The translations under genes were made by a program, and so were the position numbers. Below, one piece after another: positions 43,291 to 54,959 of a stretch of 64,000 nucleotides of DNA (position 1 is its first letter; each line of letters begins with the position of its first letter). This stretch comes from Cricetomys ansorgei (taxonomy: Eukaryota; Chordata; Mammalia; Rodentia; Nesomyidae). The DNA is taken from assembly GCA_026225945.1 (NCBI GenBank), contig JAMJFZ010001262.1:1116001-1180000 (forward strand), read 5' to 3'. Below the pieces are notes generated by a model. That model did no database searches. It was not told the origin of the DNA and saw only the letters and a program-made list of their open reading frames with translations.

Positions 43291-46200
43291 TCAGATTTTC
43301 TCTCTTTCTCTTTCCATTGCATACACATAGGTGTTCCAGGGTCCACAGGTGACAGCCTTTACTTCAAGCTGTTTTTCTGAAAAATATTCCACAAGGCAGG
43401 GTCGATCCAGGCTGGTGTTATCCTTGTGGCCAAGCTGTCCATATTTACCTAGAATGAAATGAACCCCTTTCTCTGCTAGCCTTGCTACTTTTCCCCTCCG
43501 GGAAGGAAGTCAGCCCACAGACTGCAGTGTAGGACTATACCCACCAGCCAACCTGCTGGTCTTCTCCAAATCCAGAAGACCAAGCCAGAGAGCTTCCAAG
43601 GCCAAGCAAACCTTGGGGCTCCCCAGAGGACAGTGGCTTCCCTGCCACCTATGTCAAGATGATCTGAGTTCAGCTCTCCATTTTGCTGTTTCTCTACCAA
43701 GGCCAGAACACTACCACAAAGATGTATGAAGGAGCACCCCTTAGCCCATGTCATCTTATTTCTCTGCTGTCTGGCCTTGGTCCTTTTAAATACCTTTGAT
43801 CTGTTCCCGCCCAAGGGAAGGACATGTGGCTTTTCAGTCTTCCTCCCATTGGTCAGGACAAAGTCCCTGCCCCTTTTTAGTTTGTGTGGCTTTTTGTCAC
43901 CTGTGCTGCATTCTCAGGTCCTGTTTCCCCTTTAAGGATCACAAAATCCTTTTTACTTACCCCAGCCCCAGGTATAGAGTTCTCCTGTTCCTGCAATCAA
44001 AGAGACAGTAACTGTCACTACTTGGCCTGGCACAAGCCATAGACAACATGCTATAATTCTGATATGTGCTTGGCACAGAGCAACACACTCTTATTACATT
44101 TGGGGTGGAAAAGGATCCAGTTGAAAAAAGTTTAACTTCCTGAATATCAACCAGTTTACCTCACTACGAATCATACCTTGGACTGGGCAGGTTTCCTGCC
44201 TGTGAATGAAGGATTAGCTACCTTCTAGAAGAACCAGTCTGAGGCTGTGGAACTATTAAAGATACACTAGTAATCTTGGTTCTTTGTTATACTGTTTTTT
44301 TTTTTTAGTTGATACAGTTTGAAACAGTCTTACTATATAGCCCAAACTGACTACAAAAGTCCCAATCTCCTGCCTCAGTTCAACGGTTAGGATTTATAGG
44401 TATGTGCTATAAATCCCAGCGCAGAAGCCTTTTCTTTTTATGAGTGAGACAGCTCAACATGAAGTATAGATCAAAAGATGCTATAATATGGTAATTTTTG
44501 CTAAAAGCATGGTTCAGTAGTAATGTGCATGCTTGCTTAGCACACGAGAGGCTCTGCGTTCAACCCGTAGCACAGAGTTCAGTGGCATGGGTCTATAGTC
44601 CCATGCTACTACTATAGACTTCTATAGTCTATAGCAGTCCCAGCTACTCCAAAGCCTGAGCTCAGGACTTTGAGACAAGCCTGCATAATAAAGTGAGTCT
44701 CTTCCTAAAATTTAAGAAGGGTGGGCAACAGAAAGTTTTTTGTTTTTTTTTTTTTGCAGGCTTCAGCTGAAGAGTGGGATGGAATACTTCTCAACCCTGA
44801 GCCAGTTTGACTCACGTGTCACCACAGCTGTGTGTCGTGATCCACAGCTGGCCTTGACTGCTTCTGAGCCCAGGGGAAGATCCAGTAGCGCTGGGAAGGG
44901 CTGGATGGCTATGAAAGAGGCAGGAGCTCCAGCATCAGCCACAGCTGCTTCCTGTCCTGTGAGATAGTCTTCCTTCAGTTCTGTGGCTTCAGAATGGTTA
45001 CGATTAACGTTCTGTAACATGAAGGTGAACCTCCTCCACACGCTGTATCCCAGTCGCTCTATGAAATCCCGTTTCTAGCTTCAGAGCTTGACCAGACCTG
45101 CAGGTTGTGCAGTACCAAAGCTGGCACCCCCCCCCACCCACAGTGAGAACAGACGCTTCGCGTCCGAGGGTTACAGAATGACTCGTGCTCCTGAGTGTGG
45201 CTCAGTGTCTGGCACACAGTTAAGAGCCAGGAATGACATCCTAGAGACTGTCCTTACCTTCTTCTCTGACTGTTTTCTTGTCCTCTGCTGGGTTCTTTAT
45301 GGGCAAGGCCAGCTGTCCTGACTCATTCCATCCCCAGATATAAATGTCTCCACTTTCTGAAAGTGACCAAGAGGATCCATGAAACAGACCCTCCATCATT
45401 CTCCCTCTTCCAAACACCCCACCAGTTCCTAGGGACGAGTGAAGGCTACTGTGGGCTACGCAGAGTGCCTCCCTAACCAAGTCCCAGTCGCTTCCGGCCT
45501 TAGATTCCCTGTCCACACAACACTCCAGTCAAACAACCTCACTACATGCTCCTGGCTGGCCTCAAAGTCTCCGTCCTCATCCCGAATGCTGGGACCTCAG
45601 GTGTGCACCACCATGCCCGGCTGATCCTTCTACTTCCTTTCAGAGCTGGATCTCACCATACTATCTAGGTCACTGGCCAACTCCAGGCTTAAGAGGTTTT
45701 CTGTCTCAGCCTTTCTAGTAGCTGGGACTACAAGTGAGCACACAGCTTAGTCATCCTTTAACTCCCTGGATAGCCCGCCTCCGGAGACAGGGTCTCATTA
45801 TGTAGCTTTAGCTGTTCTGGGACTCACTGTGTAGACCAGGGTGGCCTCAAACTCAAAGATCCAGTTGCCTCTGCAGCGCTGGCATTAAAGTCTTGTACTA
45901 CTATGCCCAGCCCATTTTCATTCTCATGTTGCAAAATTGTCACCTATTTCCCCCACTATGGCATCCCCAGAACTTCCCCACGGTCTCTCTTTCAGAACCA
46001 CAGATCCCAACTGACAGTGGTCCTCGAAGGCCTTCTGCCTCCTGCCTTCTCATAGCACCGCTCCTCTATGTTAGATAGAGGGCTGGACCAGCATCCCTAA
46101 TGTCCTGCATGGCTGCTCTACGTTAGATAGAGGGCCAGCATCTCTAATGTCCTAGTTCCTTTTTGTTGCTGTGATAAAAACCATGACCAAAAGCAACTTG

Positions 46201-48757
46201 GGAAGGAAAGAGAATATTTGGCCCAACATCGAGGGAAGTCAGGACTGGAACCTGGAGGCAGGAACTGAAGCAAGAGACAAAGGAGGAATGATGCTTATGT
46301 CTTGCTTCTTGTGCTTTCTTACAGCCCTGGGGACCGCCCGCTCAGGGGTGGTTGCACAGCCCCTGGTGGGCTGGGCCCTCCCCCATCAATCATCAATCAA
46401 GAAAATGCCCCACAGATTTGCCTATAGGCCAATCTAATGGCCAATCTCTTTTTCTCTCCCCCCACCTCCCTTTTTTGTTTTTTTGAGACATGGTTTCTCT
46501 GTTGTAATTCTGGCTTTCCTAGAACTCACTCTGTAGACCAGGCTGGCCTCAAACTCACATGGATTCACCTGCCTCTGCCTCCCTAGTACTGGAATTAAAG
46601 GCATGTACCACCACCGCTCGGCTAATGGCCAATCTCAATTGAGGTTCCTTCCTGGATGACTCTAATTTTTGTCAAGTTGATAACTAATAAGGACACCTGA
46701 TGTCAAAGATTCAGTAGCAACACTATCTGGGAGGCAATGGTGGGAAGACCAAAAGTTCAAGGCCATAGGCCTTTAATCCCAGCACTTGCAAGGCAGAGGC
46801 AGGTGGATCTCTGAGATTGAGGCCAGCCTGGTCTACACAGAAACTTTGTCTCAAAAAAACAAGAAAAAAGTTCAAGGTCAGTCAGTTTGAGTCCAGGCTG
46901 GTCTTAAATGAGACCTTGTCTGAACACAACATTCACTAATAGTAATTTTATAAAATAGTCTGTGCTAGTGGTTTCAGCCAAATGTAATCATCACAATATC
47001 CCATCAGTATTTATAAGACAATATCATCAGTTTGCAGTCTAATGAAAGACAGACTAAGTACCACGACCAAGGTCGCAGGGCTGGAGTGAAGATTAGAAAC
47101 TAGGAAGCCTCGTTTGGTAGCTCTATGCTTCAACCTCTTGCTGTCACAAGGTCTCAAAATTCCTGAACCTTAGGAGTGAGACTTCCCTCAAGGCTGTTTC
47201 AGCCTCTGCCCTCTGTCTTCCTGATTAGGTTGAACTCTGTGGCTACCTACACCCAATACATGAGAACATGGGGTTTAGAGCCCCACCAGAAAGATCAGTA
47301 GCTTCTGGGGCTGTAGAGATGGCTCCAGCTCCAGGGGAATCCAGTGCTCCATTCTGGTCTTTCTAGACACCTGCGCGTACACTTCATCCACACACATAAT
47401 TAAAAGAAAATGTTAAAAAAGCCCAACAGCTTATCCAAACTCTGTCTGCTCCCAGAGCCTAGGAGAGAGCAGCACCTAGAGATCCAGTACATGCTGTGGA
47501 CTAACACAGCATCGCACCTCTCTGCCATTCATCATGGCTACCTGAGCATATGCAGCCTTCTTTTTGGTTGAACTCTTTCACCAGTTCCCTTTTGCAAGTG
47601 TACTCTCCTTCTGGAGTATTTTAGAAAGCAAGCTTTGGTGCCTAGCATATAGGAGCGGTGGAGAGCCCAGTATCAGAAAGACAACTGAAGCAGACCAGAT
47701 ATAAGAATGGTGGAGACCACGGCTGGAGACAATGAGTCAGGAATGACTGAGCTGGGATGAGCTTGGAATGCGACCTGGACTAGACCACCCACAAGTGGAT
47801 AAGATCACCGGTTTGTCTGGAGAAGCCCGAGGTCACTCACCATTCACACACATAGAGTGCCAGCCACCTGCAGCCACTTCAGCCATCGGCAGGCCTTGAA
47901 GTGCTTCCAGCAGCCTTGGCTCCAGCTCTGCCTCCAGCGTCCCATGGCCCAGCTGCCCATGCCTGATCAATGGAGTCCCTAATCAGTACAGGTCCCCTTA
48001 AGAGACCGTCTCCTGGAGCCTCGCCTAATCACACCCAGCCGGTCCTCACCTGCCCCCACCCCAGGAGAACACCTGGCCAGCTTGGCACAGCAGCAGCACA
48101 TGCTCAGCACCCAGTTCCAGCTTGCGCACCCGCAGCTCTGGGGCCAGGGGCTGGCGGAAGGGTGGCTGCGGGGTCACATAGGTACAGGCGCAGGGCAGCA
48201 GCGGCAGGGTGCCCGGCCTAGCCTCCCTGTCAGGTTCGCCTTCCCCATGGGCCTCTGCTCCAGAAGCCAGGTTCTGGACCCAGAGGGGTTCCCCCTGCAG
48301 CGCCAAGCCTGGTGCCCAGGCCTGCAGCTCTGTGCCGGACCCATCCTTGTCTTGCAGCACCACCAGGAGCCCCTCGGAAGCCCACGCGTCCCTGCAGCCT
48401 TCTGCTGCCCGGCTCACAGAACCTGACAGCTCCACCCGGCCTCCACCTGCGTGAGTAGAGAGTGGGGTAAGAGGAGGCAGCGGCGTCGCCAGACAAAAGG
48501 TGTAGGATATTCCTGGGCAGGCATATTCCCAATGGTTGGGCAGGAGTACTGGGGTCAGGCCCGGGACTGGGCTTGAGAGGGCACTCACGGGTCACCAGGG
48601 CGGTGTAGCTCCAGCTAGCGCTTACTCGGCAAATGTCATCAGTGGCTTGCAGTGGCTCGGGGCTGTGCACCGAATGGTGCCCATTCCCGGAGCCCAGTGC
48701 CTGCCCAAAGCCACAGAAACCAAAGCCGAACCAGGCTCCGTGCCGTTCTCCGGCCAT
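43291..48757 (-). CDS. RCCD1: RCCD1, RCC1-domain-containing protein 1 (spliced, seven coding exons, intact)
   Basis: Coding exons in gene order: 48757-48589, 48446-48050, 47962-47841, 45356-45258, 44986-44816, 43990-43961 and 43448-43291 (stop TGA at 43293-43291). All junctions are GT-AG, phases agree and no frame break is seen, giving 381 residues (human 376). The protein begins [19 protein letters not shown] and carries RCC1-type repeats: [15 protein letters not shown] (about residues 182-196), [35 protein letters not shown], and the end [20 protein letters not shown]1 is a nuclear RCC1-family protein that partners the JmjC enzyme KDM8/JMJD5 and supports chromosome segregation. Exon 6 is only 30 nt. 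An acceptor (tttcctcag) before 48811 puts part of the 5' UTR at 48758-48811. Its 5' neighbour is the tail of UNC45A, as at the ancestral locus. It may be a daughter copy rather than the only RCCD1, but nothing in it looks degenerate. Confidence 0.93.
43991..44815. repeat. RCCD1 intron 5: B1- and ID-like remnants
   Basis: A short reverse B1-like remnant lies at about 44305-44420 and a forward ID/B4-like copy at about 44505-44720. No further exon needed to complete RCCD1 was found here. Confidence 0.5.
45535..46860. repeat. Repeats in RCCD1 intron 3
   Basis: Reverse B1 copies lie at about 45535-45625, 45660-45740 and 45785-45910. A copy of the 24125-type repeat at about 46150-46440 is interrupted by a reverse B1 at about 46484-46622 and resumes to about 46695. 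A forward B1 lies at about 46755-46855. The section 46,900-47,840 has a B2 fragment near 47305-47410 and otherwise looks unique. Confidence 0.65.
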
Positions 48758-49149
48758 GCTCAGGCCTTGGCCTCGCTGGGTGGCCTTGGCTGGGAAGTTA
48801 ACGGCTGCAACCTGAGGAAATTCTCACAAACTGGACACCTCAGGAACTCGGGTGAGTCTGGCCTTCCGAGGGGCTGCAGCTGCATCATCTGTAAGATAGG
48901 GACAGGATACCACCTGGGTACCATCCTCCTAATCCAGAGGCAAACGGTCCATCCCACTCTTGTCAGCTGAGCAGAGCTTTGGCCAAAGTTCCTCCTAGAT
49001 CTGCGACTGTTGAACTGTCTGGGGCTGGGAGCTTCTTCTACTTTTGGCTCAAATCCAGTGCCACTGTGAGAAATATTAAATATCTGTCTTTTCTATCAAA
49101 TACTATTATAAAACTTGTATTGGGGGCAAGGAATTCAGTTTTGTTTGTT

Positions 49150-49435
49150 TTGTTAAGATCATTTATTATTTTATTTTACGTGTATGGGTGTCAGATCCCC
49201 TGGTACTGGAGTTAGGATGGTTGTAAGCCATCACGTGGGTACTAGGGCTCTAACTCAGGTCTTCTGCAATAACAGCAGTACTTTTAGTCAGGCAGTGGTG
49301 GCCCACACCTTGAATCCCAGCACTCTGGAGGCAGAGACAGGTGGATCTCTGAGTTCGAGGCTACCCTGGTCTACAGATTGAGTTCCAGGACATACAAGAC
49401 TATACAGAGAAACCCTGTCTCACTAGAGAAGAAAA
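49150..49435. repeat. Reverse B2 and forward B1 SINEs in the RCCD1 5' intron
   Basis: A B2-type end on the minus strand at about 49155-49285 joins a forward B1 (about 49285-49435) with 'aatcccagcactctggagg' and 'gttcgaggctaccctggtct'. Confidence 0.75.
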
Positions 49436-49737
49436 AAAAAGAATAGCAAGAAGCCATTACTTCGGGCCCTCCCCACCATGAGACGGGGACTCACTAAATA
49501 ACCTTGGCTGAACTGGGACTCACTATGCACCACCAAAACTGTCCTGGAATTCAGATCTTTATCTCCCAGTACCTTAGACTTTTATGCAAATGTTTTAATC
49601 TACTCCCCTCCCCAAACGCCCAAGTAAAACCTCTGTTTACTCAAAATCCCATGGCTGAAAGAATTAGATCAGTAACCCTTTTCCCCTTCCTCCTTAATTT
49701 CCTGTGGGCCATTTCTTATTAAGACTAGCCAATTGAG

Positions 49738-49905
49738 GGCCCGGCGAGGTGGTGCACACATTTAACCCCAGCACCTGGGAGGCAGAGAGGTATGTGGATA
49801 TCTGAAATCGAGGTCAGCCTGGTCTACAGAATGAGACCCTGCCTCAAAAAACAAAGCAAAACAAAACAAAAAACAAACAAACAAAAAACAAAACAAAACA
49901 AGACG
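49738..49905 (+). repeat. B1 SINE with long A-rich tail
   Basis: 'ggcccggcgaggtggtgcac' head, 'gaggtcagcctggtctacag', then a tail of AAAC-type units to about 49905. Confidence 0.82.
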
Positions 49906-50409
49906 ACTAGCCAATTGAAGTCAGACTCCAGCCAAGGTGGAGAAGACTGCGGTCCACCTGGGTTAGAGGAAAATCAAATACACCTTCTAGTGTTTGCTCT
50001 TCCCAGCACACCCTCTTGACTAAGAGTAAAAAGTCTGCCTTGTCCAGATACTGCAAGTGACGTGGTCTTTCTTTGCTATCCAGAATTTATTTCTTACATC
50101 GTTACAAAGGATTTGCGTGGTATGTAAGGGGAGCTTAGGTTGCAGGGCTAGGATCTGAGGCTCCCAGCTCTAATTTCCAAGCCTCGGGAACTTCATCCCG
50201 GTCTTAAGAAACAGGGTTTCTCTTTGTAGCTACTTTCTCCTACAGCTCCTTGGACCGGATCAGAATTTTATAGTCATTCTCAAGACTCTTAATCAGTCCT
50301 GAGACCGCAGCTTCTGAATCCCCAACCAAAGGAACCATTGACCTTACTTACCCTTGCCCGAGTACCCTCAACCCATCGGGAAAGCACTCGGAGTGGGAAA
50401 TACCTTAGA

Positions 50410-50690
50410 AAACTTACCGGACTGGGCGTAGTGCACTGCTCGGGACTCGACTCGGGTCAGAACCTGTTCAAAGTAGCGCGCTCGCCAGGCAAGCCGCAGC
50501 TGCCTTTCCAGAGCCAATTGAGGGCGCGGGCGGTGACGTCAAGGTGGGCCAGCCGCCCTGATGTTCTCATCTGCTTCCGGCTACCTGTACCTCCCCGTGC
50601 GAGTTCTCCGCGGAGCGCCAGCACCCGCCGAAGGCATATTCATGAAGATCCGTGGGAAACAGCAAGGAGGACCAAGCCCTGACACCCGCC
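50410..50690 (-). promoter_or_regulatory. RCCD1: GC-rich RCCD1 promoter with CRE and noncoding first exon
   Basis: A short GC- and CpG-rich segment contains a full palindromic CRE, TGACGTCA, at 50534-50541. On the minus strand a strong donor (AGTCCG then GTAAGT) puts the end of a noncoding first exon at 50418. The exon would join the 5' UTR exon ending at 48758, before the ATG at 48757. Transcription probably starts near the CRE. Confidence 0.65.
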
Positions 50691-50699
50691 GTCCCCTAC

Positions 50700-51720
50700 T
50701 AGCAAGAAAGGTAGGGGTTCACTACTGAATAAGTGCAAAACTGATGCCCAGACAGGAAGCAGTAGCATTAGTGCCTCTTCCTTCATTGATTGGCCCAGGT
50801 TCTGTCACTTACATCTCCTGAGCCAATGAGGCTCAAGCCTGCGCTCCACACTCTGTGAGACTGGTGTCCGAAGTCAGAAGGCAAACCGGTTTAATGCTTT
50901 CCTTCAGCCAGACACAGCTACAGAAAAAAACTTTCCCAGAAAGAAAGCACATACTGAAAAGTCCAGCGCCCCTAGTGGTAAAGGCACTAACTTCCATTTA
51001 ATATAAGTACTCATTATAAGTACTCACTATCCCATTAACTTCTCTGTTTTCCCAGAACTCCTTGTTGCCACCAAGCCAACACAGTGCCTGGGTTCTGACC
51101 AGGCAGAGAGATTCCCTGCTCTCTTTTAAAAAGTCTAGCCGGAAGATCCTCAGGGTCATTTTCTCCTATTCTGACTTACACAGTACATGAGAGATGACCC
51201 CAATGCATTGGATAATAAAAGTCTCATGCAATTACATCCATCTGGAGTGTCTTGGTTCCTTGAGGTCACCCCTCGCCCTGTGACCCCGGGCATCAGCGGA
51301 GCCGGTCCTTTCAATACCAAGCCCCAAATACTAAACATTGACTGAGTGGAGATCACAAAAAACTCACACTGTCATGACACATGTACCCAAGGGCCAGCAT
51401 ACAGGACTCTACCCTAAAATCGTTTATGTCAATGACACTGGAATTTGATCAGTTTCCTAGGCCTTAGGCTTACCCTTCCACCAGGACTAAGAAAGAACTC
51501 AGGCCAGGTGTGACCTTGAAATCCCCTCTTCCCTAAAGGCTGAGGCAGGAGGATTGAGAGTTTGAAGACAGCATGGGCAACCCATATTGAGATCCTATCT
51601 CAACTGCAAAGCTGCTCAATGGGTCCTGGGATAGGGATCCACTGGCTTCCTTTCCGCAGCACAGCACACTTGCCCAGCTACAGCTCCTGAGCCTCCTGCC
51701 CTCAGCAGGCCTTCCTACAC
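50700..51720. other. Intergenic segment upstream of RCCD1
   Basis: Mostly unique sequence. A weak B1-like remnant lies at about 51500-51605. No gene seen. Confidence 0.45.
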
Positions 51721-51721
51721 A

Positions 51722-51732
51722 ACACACACACA

Positions 51733-51782
<50 letters not shown>
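51722..51782. repeat. (CA)n microsatellite
   Basis: About 60 bases of nearly pure CA, just downstream of the UNC45A relic on that gene's strand. Confidence 0.97.
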
Positions 51783-51785
<3 letters not shown>

Positions 51786-52128
51786 GCTTCGGTTCCACAG
51801 GATTTATTAGACGGAGGAGCCTGCTGCAGGCTCTGGTGATGCCCACAGCATGTGAGGGAGCTGCCATTCTTTCGTGATGCCCAGAATCCACAGGCTTGAG
51901 ACGCCCTTTCCCCACCCCCAGCTCTCTATAGATACAGGGCCCTTCTGAGTGCCACCAGAGCAGAGCCGTGTGCTGTGTGATCCCTCAGGACAGAGAACAC
52001 CGAAGTGCCTCGGGGTAAGAGGGACAAATGTCCAGCACCCCACCCCTGTCGGCCACAGCTGCTTCTGTCCTGGCTCTTGGTGCTGCGATGGGTGGCAGAT
52101 GCTTGAGCCGAGTGCCCAGGGACGGTCC

Positions 52129-53516
52129 TCACTCGCCATCCCCATTGGGCTGAATGAGCCCATATTTCACCACTTTCCCCAGGCAGGCTGCAGCAACTCT
52201 GGTGACTGGGCTCTCCTCATTCTTAGCCAATGTGGGGGTCCGGACCCTCGCCCAGGCCTAAGAAACTTTAATCAGGCTTCTAAGAGCACCAAAATTGTAT
52301 AGGCCCAAGCCAGGTGCACTGTGACCCTGGAGAGCTCCCAGAGTTAAAGAAAAAACCTTTTCTTAGACAAACCAGACGGCCTTGGGCTAGAAAGCTCCCC
52401 TTCCCCCTCGTAGACAGGCCATGGCCTTGGGCTAAAGAATGCCCACCACCCAGTTGCCGGGAACCTTGAGCATGTATTCTTTTTAGGAGCCTGTGACCTT
52501 GCTGTATGCCAACACCAATCAGTTTAGAGGTTAACTGGCCCCTACCTATCAAAATGGGAAAGCAATTTGGGTACCAATCAACTTGTACCAACTTGGTCTG
52601 TGCCTAGCAACTGTACAGCCCCCTAGCAACCACTTGGACAGTAAATAAAAAGGCTTGCTTTCTGCCCCTGGTCGCTCGCTTCTATCCTGCGTGTTAGAAC
52701 GGCCCCAGTATACTGGAATAAATCCTCTTGCTATTTGCATTGATATCCCGTCTGTGAGTCTCTGTGGGGGTGGGGCGTTCCGGTTTGGGCCCTGGGGGTC
52801 CCAGTTTGGATCTCTGAGGTCCAACACCAACACTGACAGGATCTCCAGCACCTCGCTCTCCATCAAGGTGCTAGTGATCTCATTTGAAGCCTCCACCATG
52901 TTCAGCCACCACAGTGTCCAGGTGTTGAAGCTCCTGGCTGGGGCTCAGAAGCAGAGCCTGCAAGATCTCCAACTAATGTGTGGTCTGTAGGGAATGGCAG
53001 GTGTGAAGACCCTGCAACAGCCTCAACTCTGGGAAACACATCTCTTTATCCTAGGACCTCACCCACAGAAAAGCATTACCACTATGCAGGTAGTTGCTAG
53101 CTCCCTCCTCCTTCCCTACCAAGAACGGGCACTGGTCACTTGTGGGATGCGGCTGCAGAGCGAGGGCTGCATGGAGGTGAGCATATCCAGGCCACCCGCA
53201 GCAGCCCTCCAGAGTAGCTCATCCTCCTCTCCACTGGAGAGCACCAGAAGCTTCAACTGGTCATTGCCTTGGGCTTCAAAGAGATCTTGCACCTGTGGCC
53301 AGAGGGAGGGAAGGACCATGCCACCTGGGCACAAAGCCCAGTCAAAATACAGGGCCCTTCGTGTCACCGTCATGGGGACCACCTGGACTGACCCTCACCT
53401 CTGTGCTCATGGCCAGGTTACACATGCATTCTGTGGCTGCCCGATGGATCATTTTGTGATCCTCAAACATGTCACCCTTGATAATGGGCACAGCCTTCTC
53501 CTTCAGGATCTTCTGT
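52129..53516 (-). pseudogene. UNC45A: UNC45A, last three exons, decayed and LTR-interrupted
   Basis: UNC45A is a myosin-directed co-chaperone with a C-terminal UCS armadillo domain; only its extreme end is here. Exon-like blocks in gene order: 53516-53399 ([19 protein letters not shown]... NLAMSTE), 53292-53140 ([11 protein letters not shown]... CSRIPQ) and 52984-52129 (LEILQALLLSP... STLMESEVLEILSV, then [11 protein letters not shown]... LIQPNGDGE and stop TGA at 52131-52129). Introns are kept, so it is not processed. Lesions: TAG at 52975-52973 where the family has Trp (TTHW), a 2-bp loss near 52914-52917, and a 596-bp LTR at 52231-52826 splitting the last exon. The donor after 53140 is weak and the usual Val at that join seems lost. 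No earlier UNC45A exon is visible to the right, where repeats take over. UNC45A followed by RCCD1 in the same direction is the ancestral mammalian order. Confidence 0.88.
52231..52826 (+). mobile_element. Solo retroviral LTR inside the UNC45A last exon
   Basis: Starts TGTGGGGGTCC and ends GGTCCAACA, the TG...CA termini of an LTR, with CCAA at 52227-52230 and again at 52827-52830, a 4-bp target duplication typical of gammaretrovirus-like (class I) elements. It contains AAATAAAA-type TATA-region sequence near 52641 and an AATAAA near 52720. No internal viral genes are attached. It points opposite to UNC45A. Confidence 0.85.
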
Positions 53517-53799
53517 CTGCAGGACAGAGTTGGGAGGCTCTGCACCATCAGAGTCTCCTTATTCATAACCTGCCACCCTATCCCCATGTTGTGGAGCCCT
53601 GAACTGAGGTATTCCCCAAGCAATATCCAAAGACCTTCCTGTACCGGCTATGAACTGCAGTGCTTTCTAGCCTCCTGGCCTGGCTGGGAACAGCACAGGA
53701 CTGTTAAGCATGCTGGACATTAGCAGAGCAGGTGGTTGTGATGCAAACATTAATCTTTTGAGCACTGATCCTGACCAAGCTGCCTGAATTATTTCACCC

Positions 53800-54000
53800 A
53801 GTACTTACCACTACCTCATGATGCTTGAATTGTCTTACTTAATGTCCCCCTTACTCTGTAGGGAAAGTGTGGGTGGAGTTACTGTAACTATTTTGCCAAA
53901 GAGGAAGCTGAGCTGGGTGATGACTAATGTGTTCAAGGTCACAATGGTCACAATTAGTTGTTATTATAACAACTAATACATGCTGACTGTTATTACTGCT
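53800..54000. repeat. MIR-type ancient SINE, probable
   Basis: Has the MIR-like block 'aagaggaagctgagctggg' followed by 'gttcaaggtcacaatggtc'. Diverged. Confidence 0.5.
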
Positions 54001-54349
54001 AGGGGACAGGAACCTATGGACTAAGGGCTTTGAGGAGGAGGGCTTTTGAGACAGTTTATAGCCTGCCTTACCTAGAACAGCAATCTTCTTCCCTTGGTCT
54101 CCCTTGGCATTAGCCACCACCCACTTCTGCTTGCTAAGGCCTTTTACACGCGTTTTCTAAATGAACTCTCCACATTACTGTAGCAGTACCCTACGATCTT
54201 TTACCCTCAATTTAAGGAAGGAGAAAGCAAAGATAGAAATCTTCACTGCTTTTGCAAGAGGCCATAATACAGAAAGAGAGAAAGGTAGAAATCTTCACAG
54301 CCTCTTTTTAGGCTGTCCCAAGCTCGAATCTCTCCAACCTTTGTTCTCA

Positions 54350-54660
54350 TACTAACTAACGACGGCAACCTAACCAATAACCTCACCTAACCAATAAACC
54401 AACACCCACCCCAACTCTAGTGGCTTCAGACTTTTTATACCCTAAGCCAAAAGTTCCCATAAACCCATTCGGCACACAATCCCAAAGACAAGCTACAGGT
54501 GCCAGAACAACTGCACCTATGCATATCATAGCCACCTGCATCAAGCATTCCAATTCCAACTCACAAACATCTACTGCACTTGGAGTGGGAACACAAACAT
54601 GATCCATACGCCATTTTTGTGTTTTTAAAGAAACTGAAATAACAAAAACTTCTTCCAAGT
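54350..54660 (-). repeat. LTR-like or unclassified segment with TATA box
   Basis: On the minus strand there is a 'ggtataaaaagtc' TATA-like box near 54435 and a 91-codon open frame that resembles no family I know. Probably repeat-derived, but unassigned. Confidence 0.25.
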
Positions 54661-54674
54661 GTTCCTCTACACAT

Positions 54675-54800
54675 TACTACTTCATGAGTTAGGTACTTAA
54701 CTGTCTAACTCACAAGAGGGAAACTGAGGCAGAATGACTTAAAGACTTGCTTAAGATTAAACAGTGATCCAGTGAGTGTGCACAGTTTTGGTATAGGAGG
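54675..54800 (+). repeat. MIR SINE
   Basis: Core 'aactcacaagagggaaactg' then 'aggcagaatgacttaaagac' matches the MIR central and end region. Confidence 0.65.
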
Positions 54801-54959
54801 GGGAAGAGGAGCACAGCCAGGGCCCCGAGTCTAACTGCTTGGGTTTCTATATCTACTGGGTTTAGTGAGCCAGGTTTGAACTCCAGGCAATCTGACTTCA
54901 GAGCCCATAGATGTTTAATCTGGGGCTTTGCAAACATAGATTCTTACAGCTGTATTTTA

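Noticed and set aside
48082..48970. Long plus-strand open frames opposite RCCD1
   Set aside because: Antisense shadows of GC-rich RCCD1 exons; the minus-strand exons have conserved residues and splice sites.
51533..51915. Minus-strand open frames starting with (CV)n
   Set aside because: Microsatellite translation with no similarity to known proteins.
52549..52899. 116-codon minus-strand frame joining UNC45A to novel sequence
   Set aside because: The novel half is a translation of the inserted LTR, not a conserved protein extension.
54383..54658. 91-codon minus-strand frame as a candidate new gene
   Set aside because: No family recognised, no splice context, and a TATA-like box suggests LTR origin; kept only as an unclassified segment.
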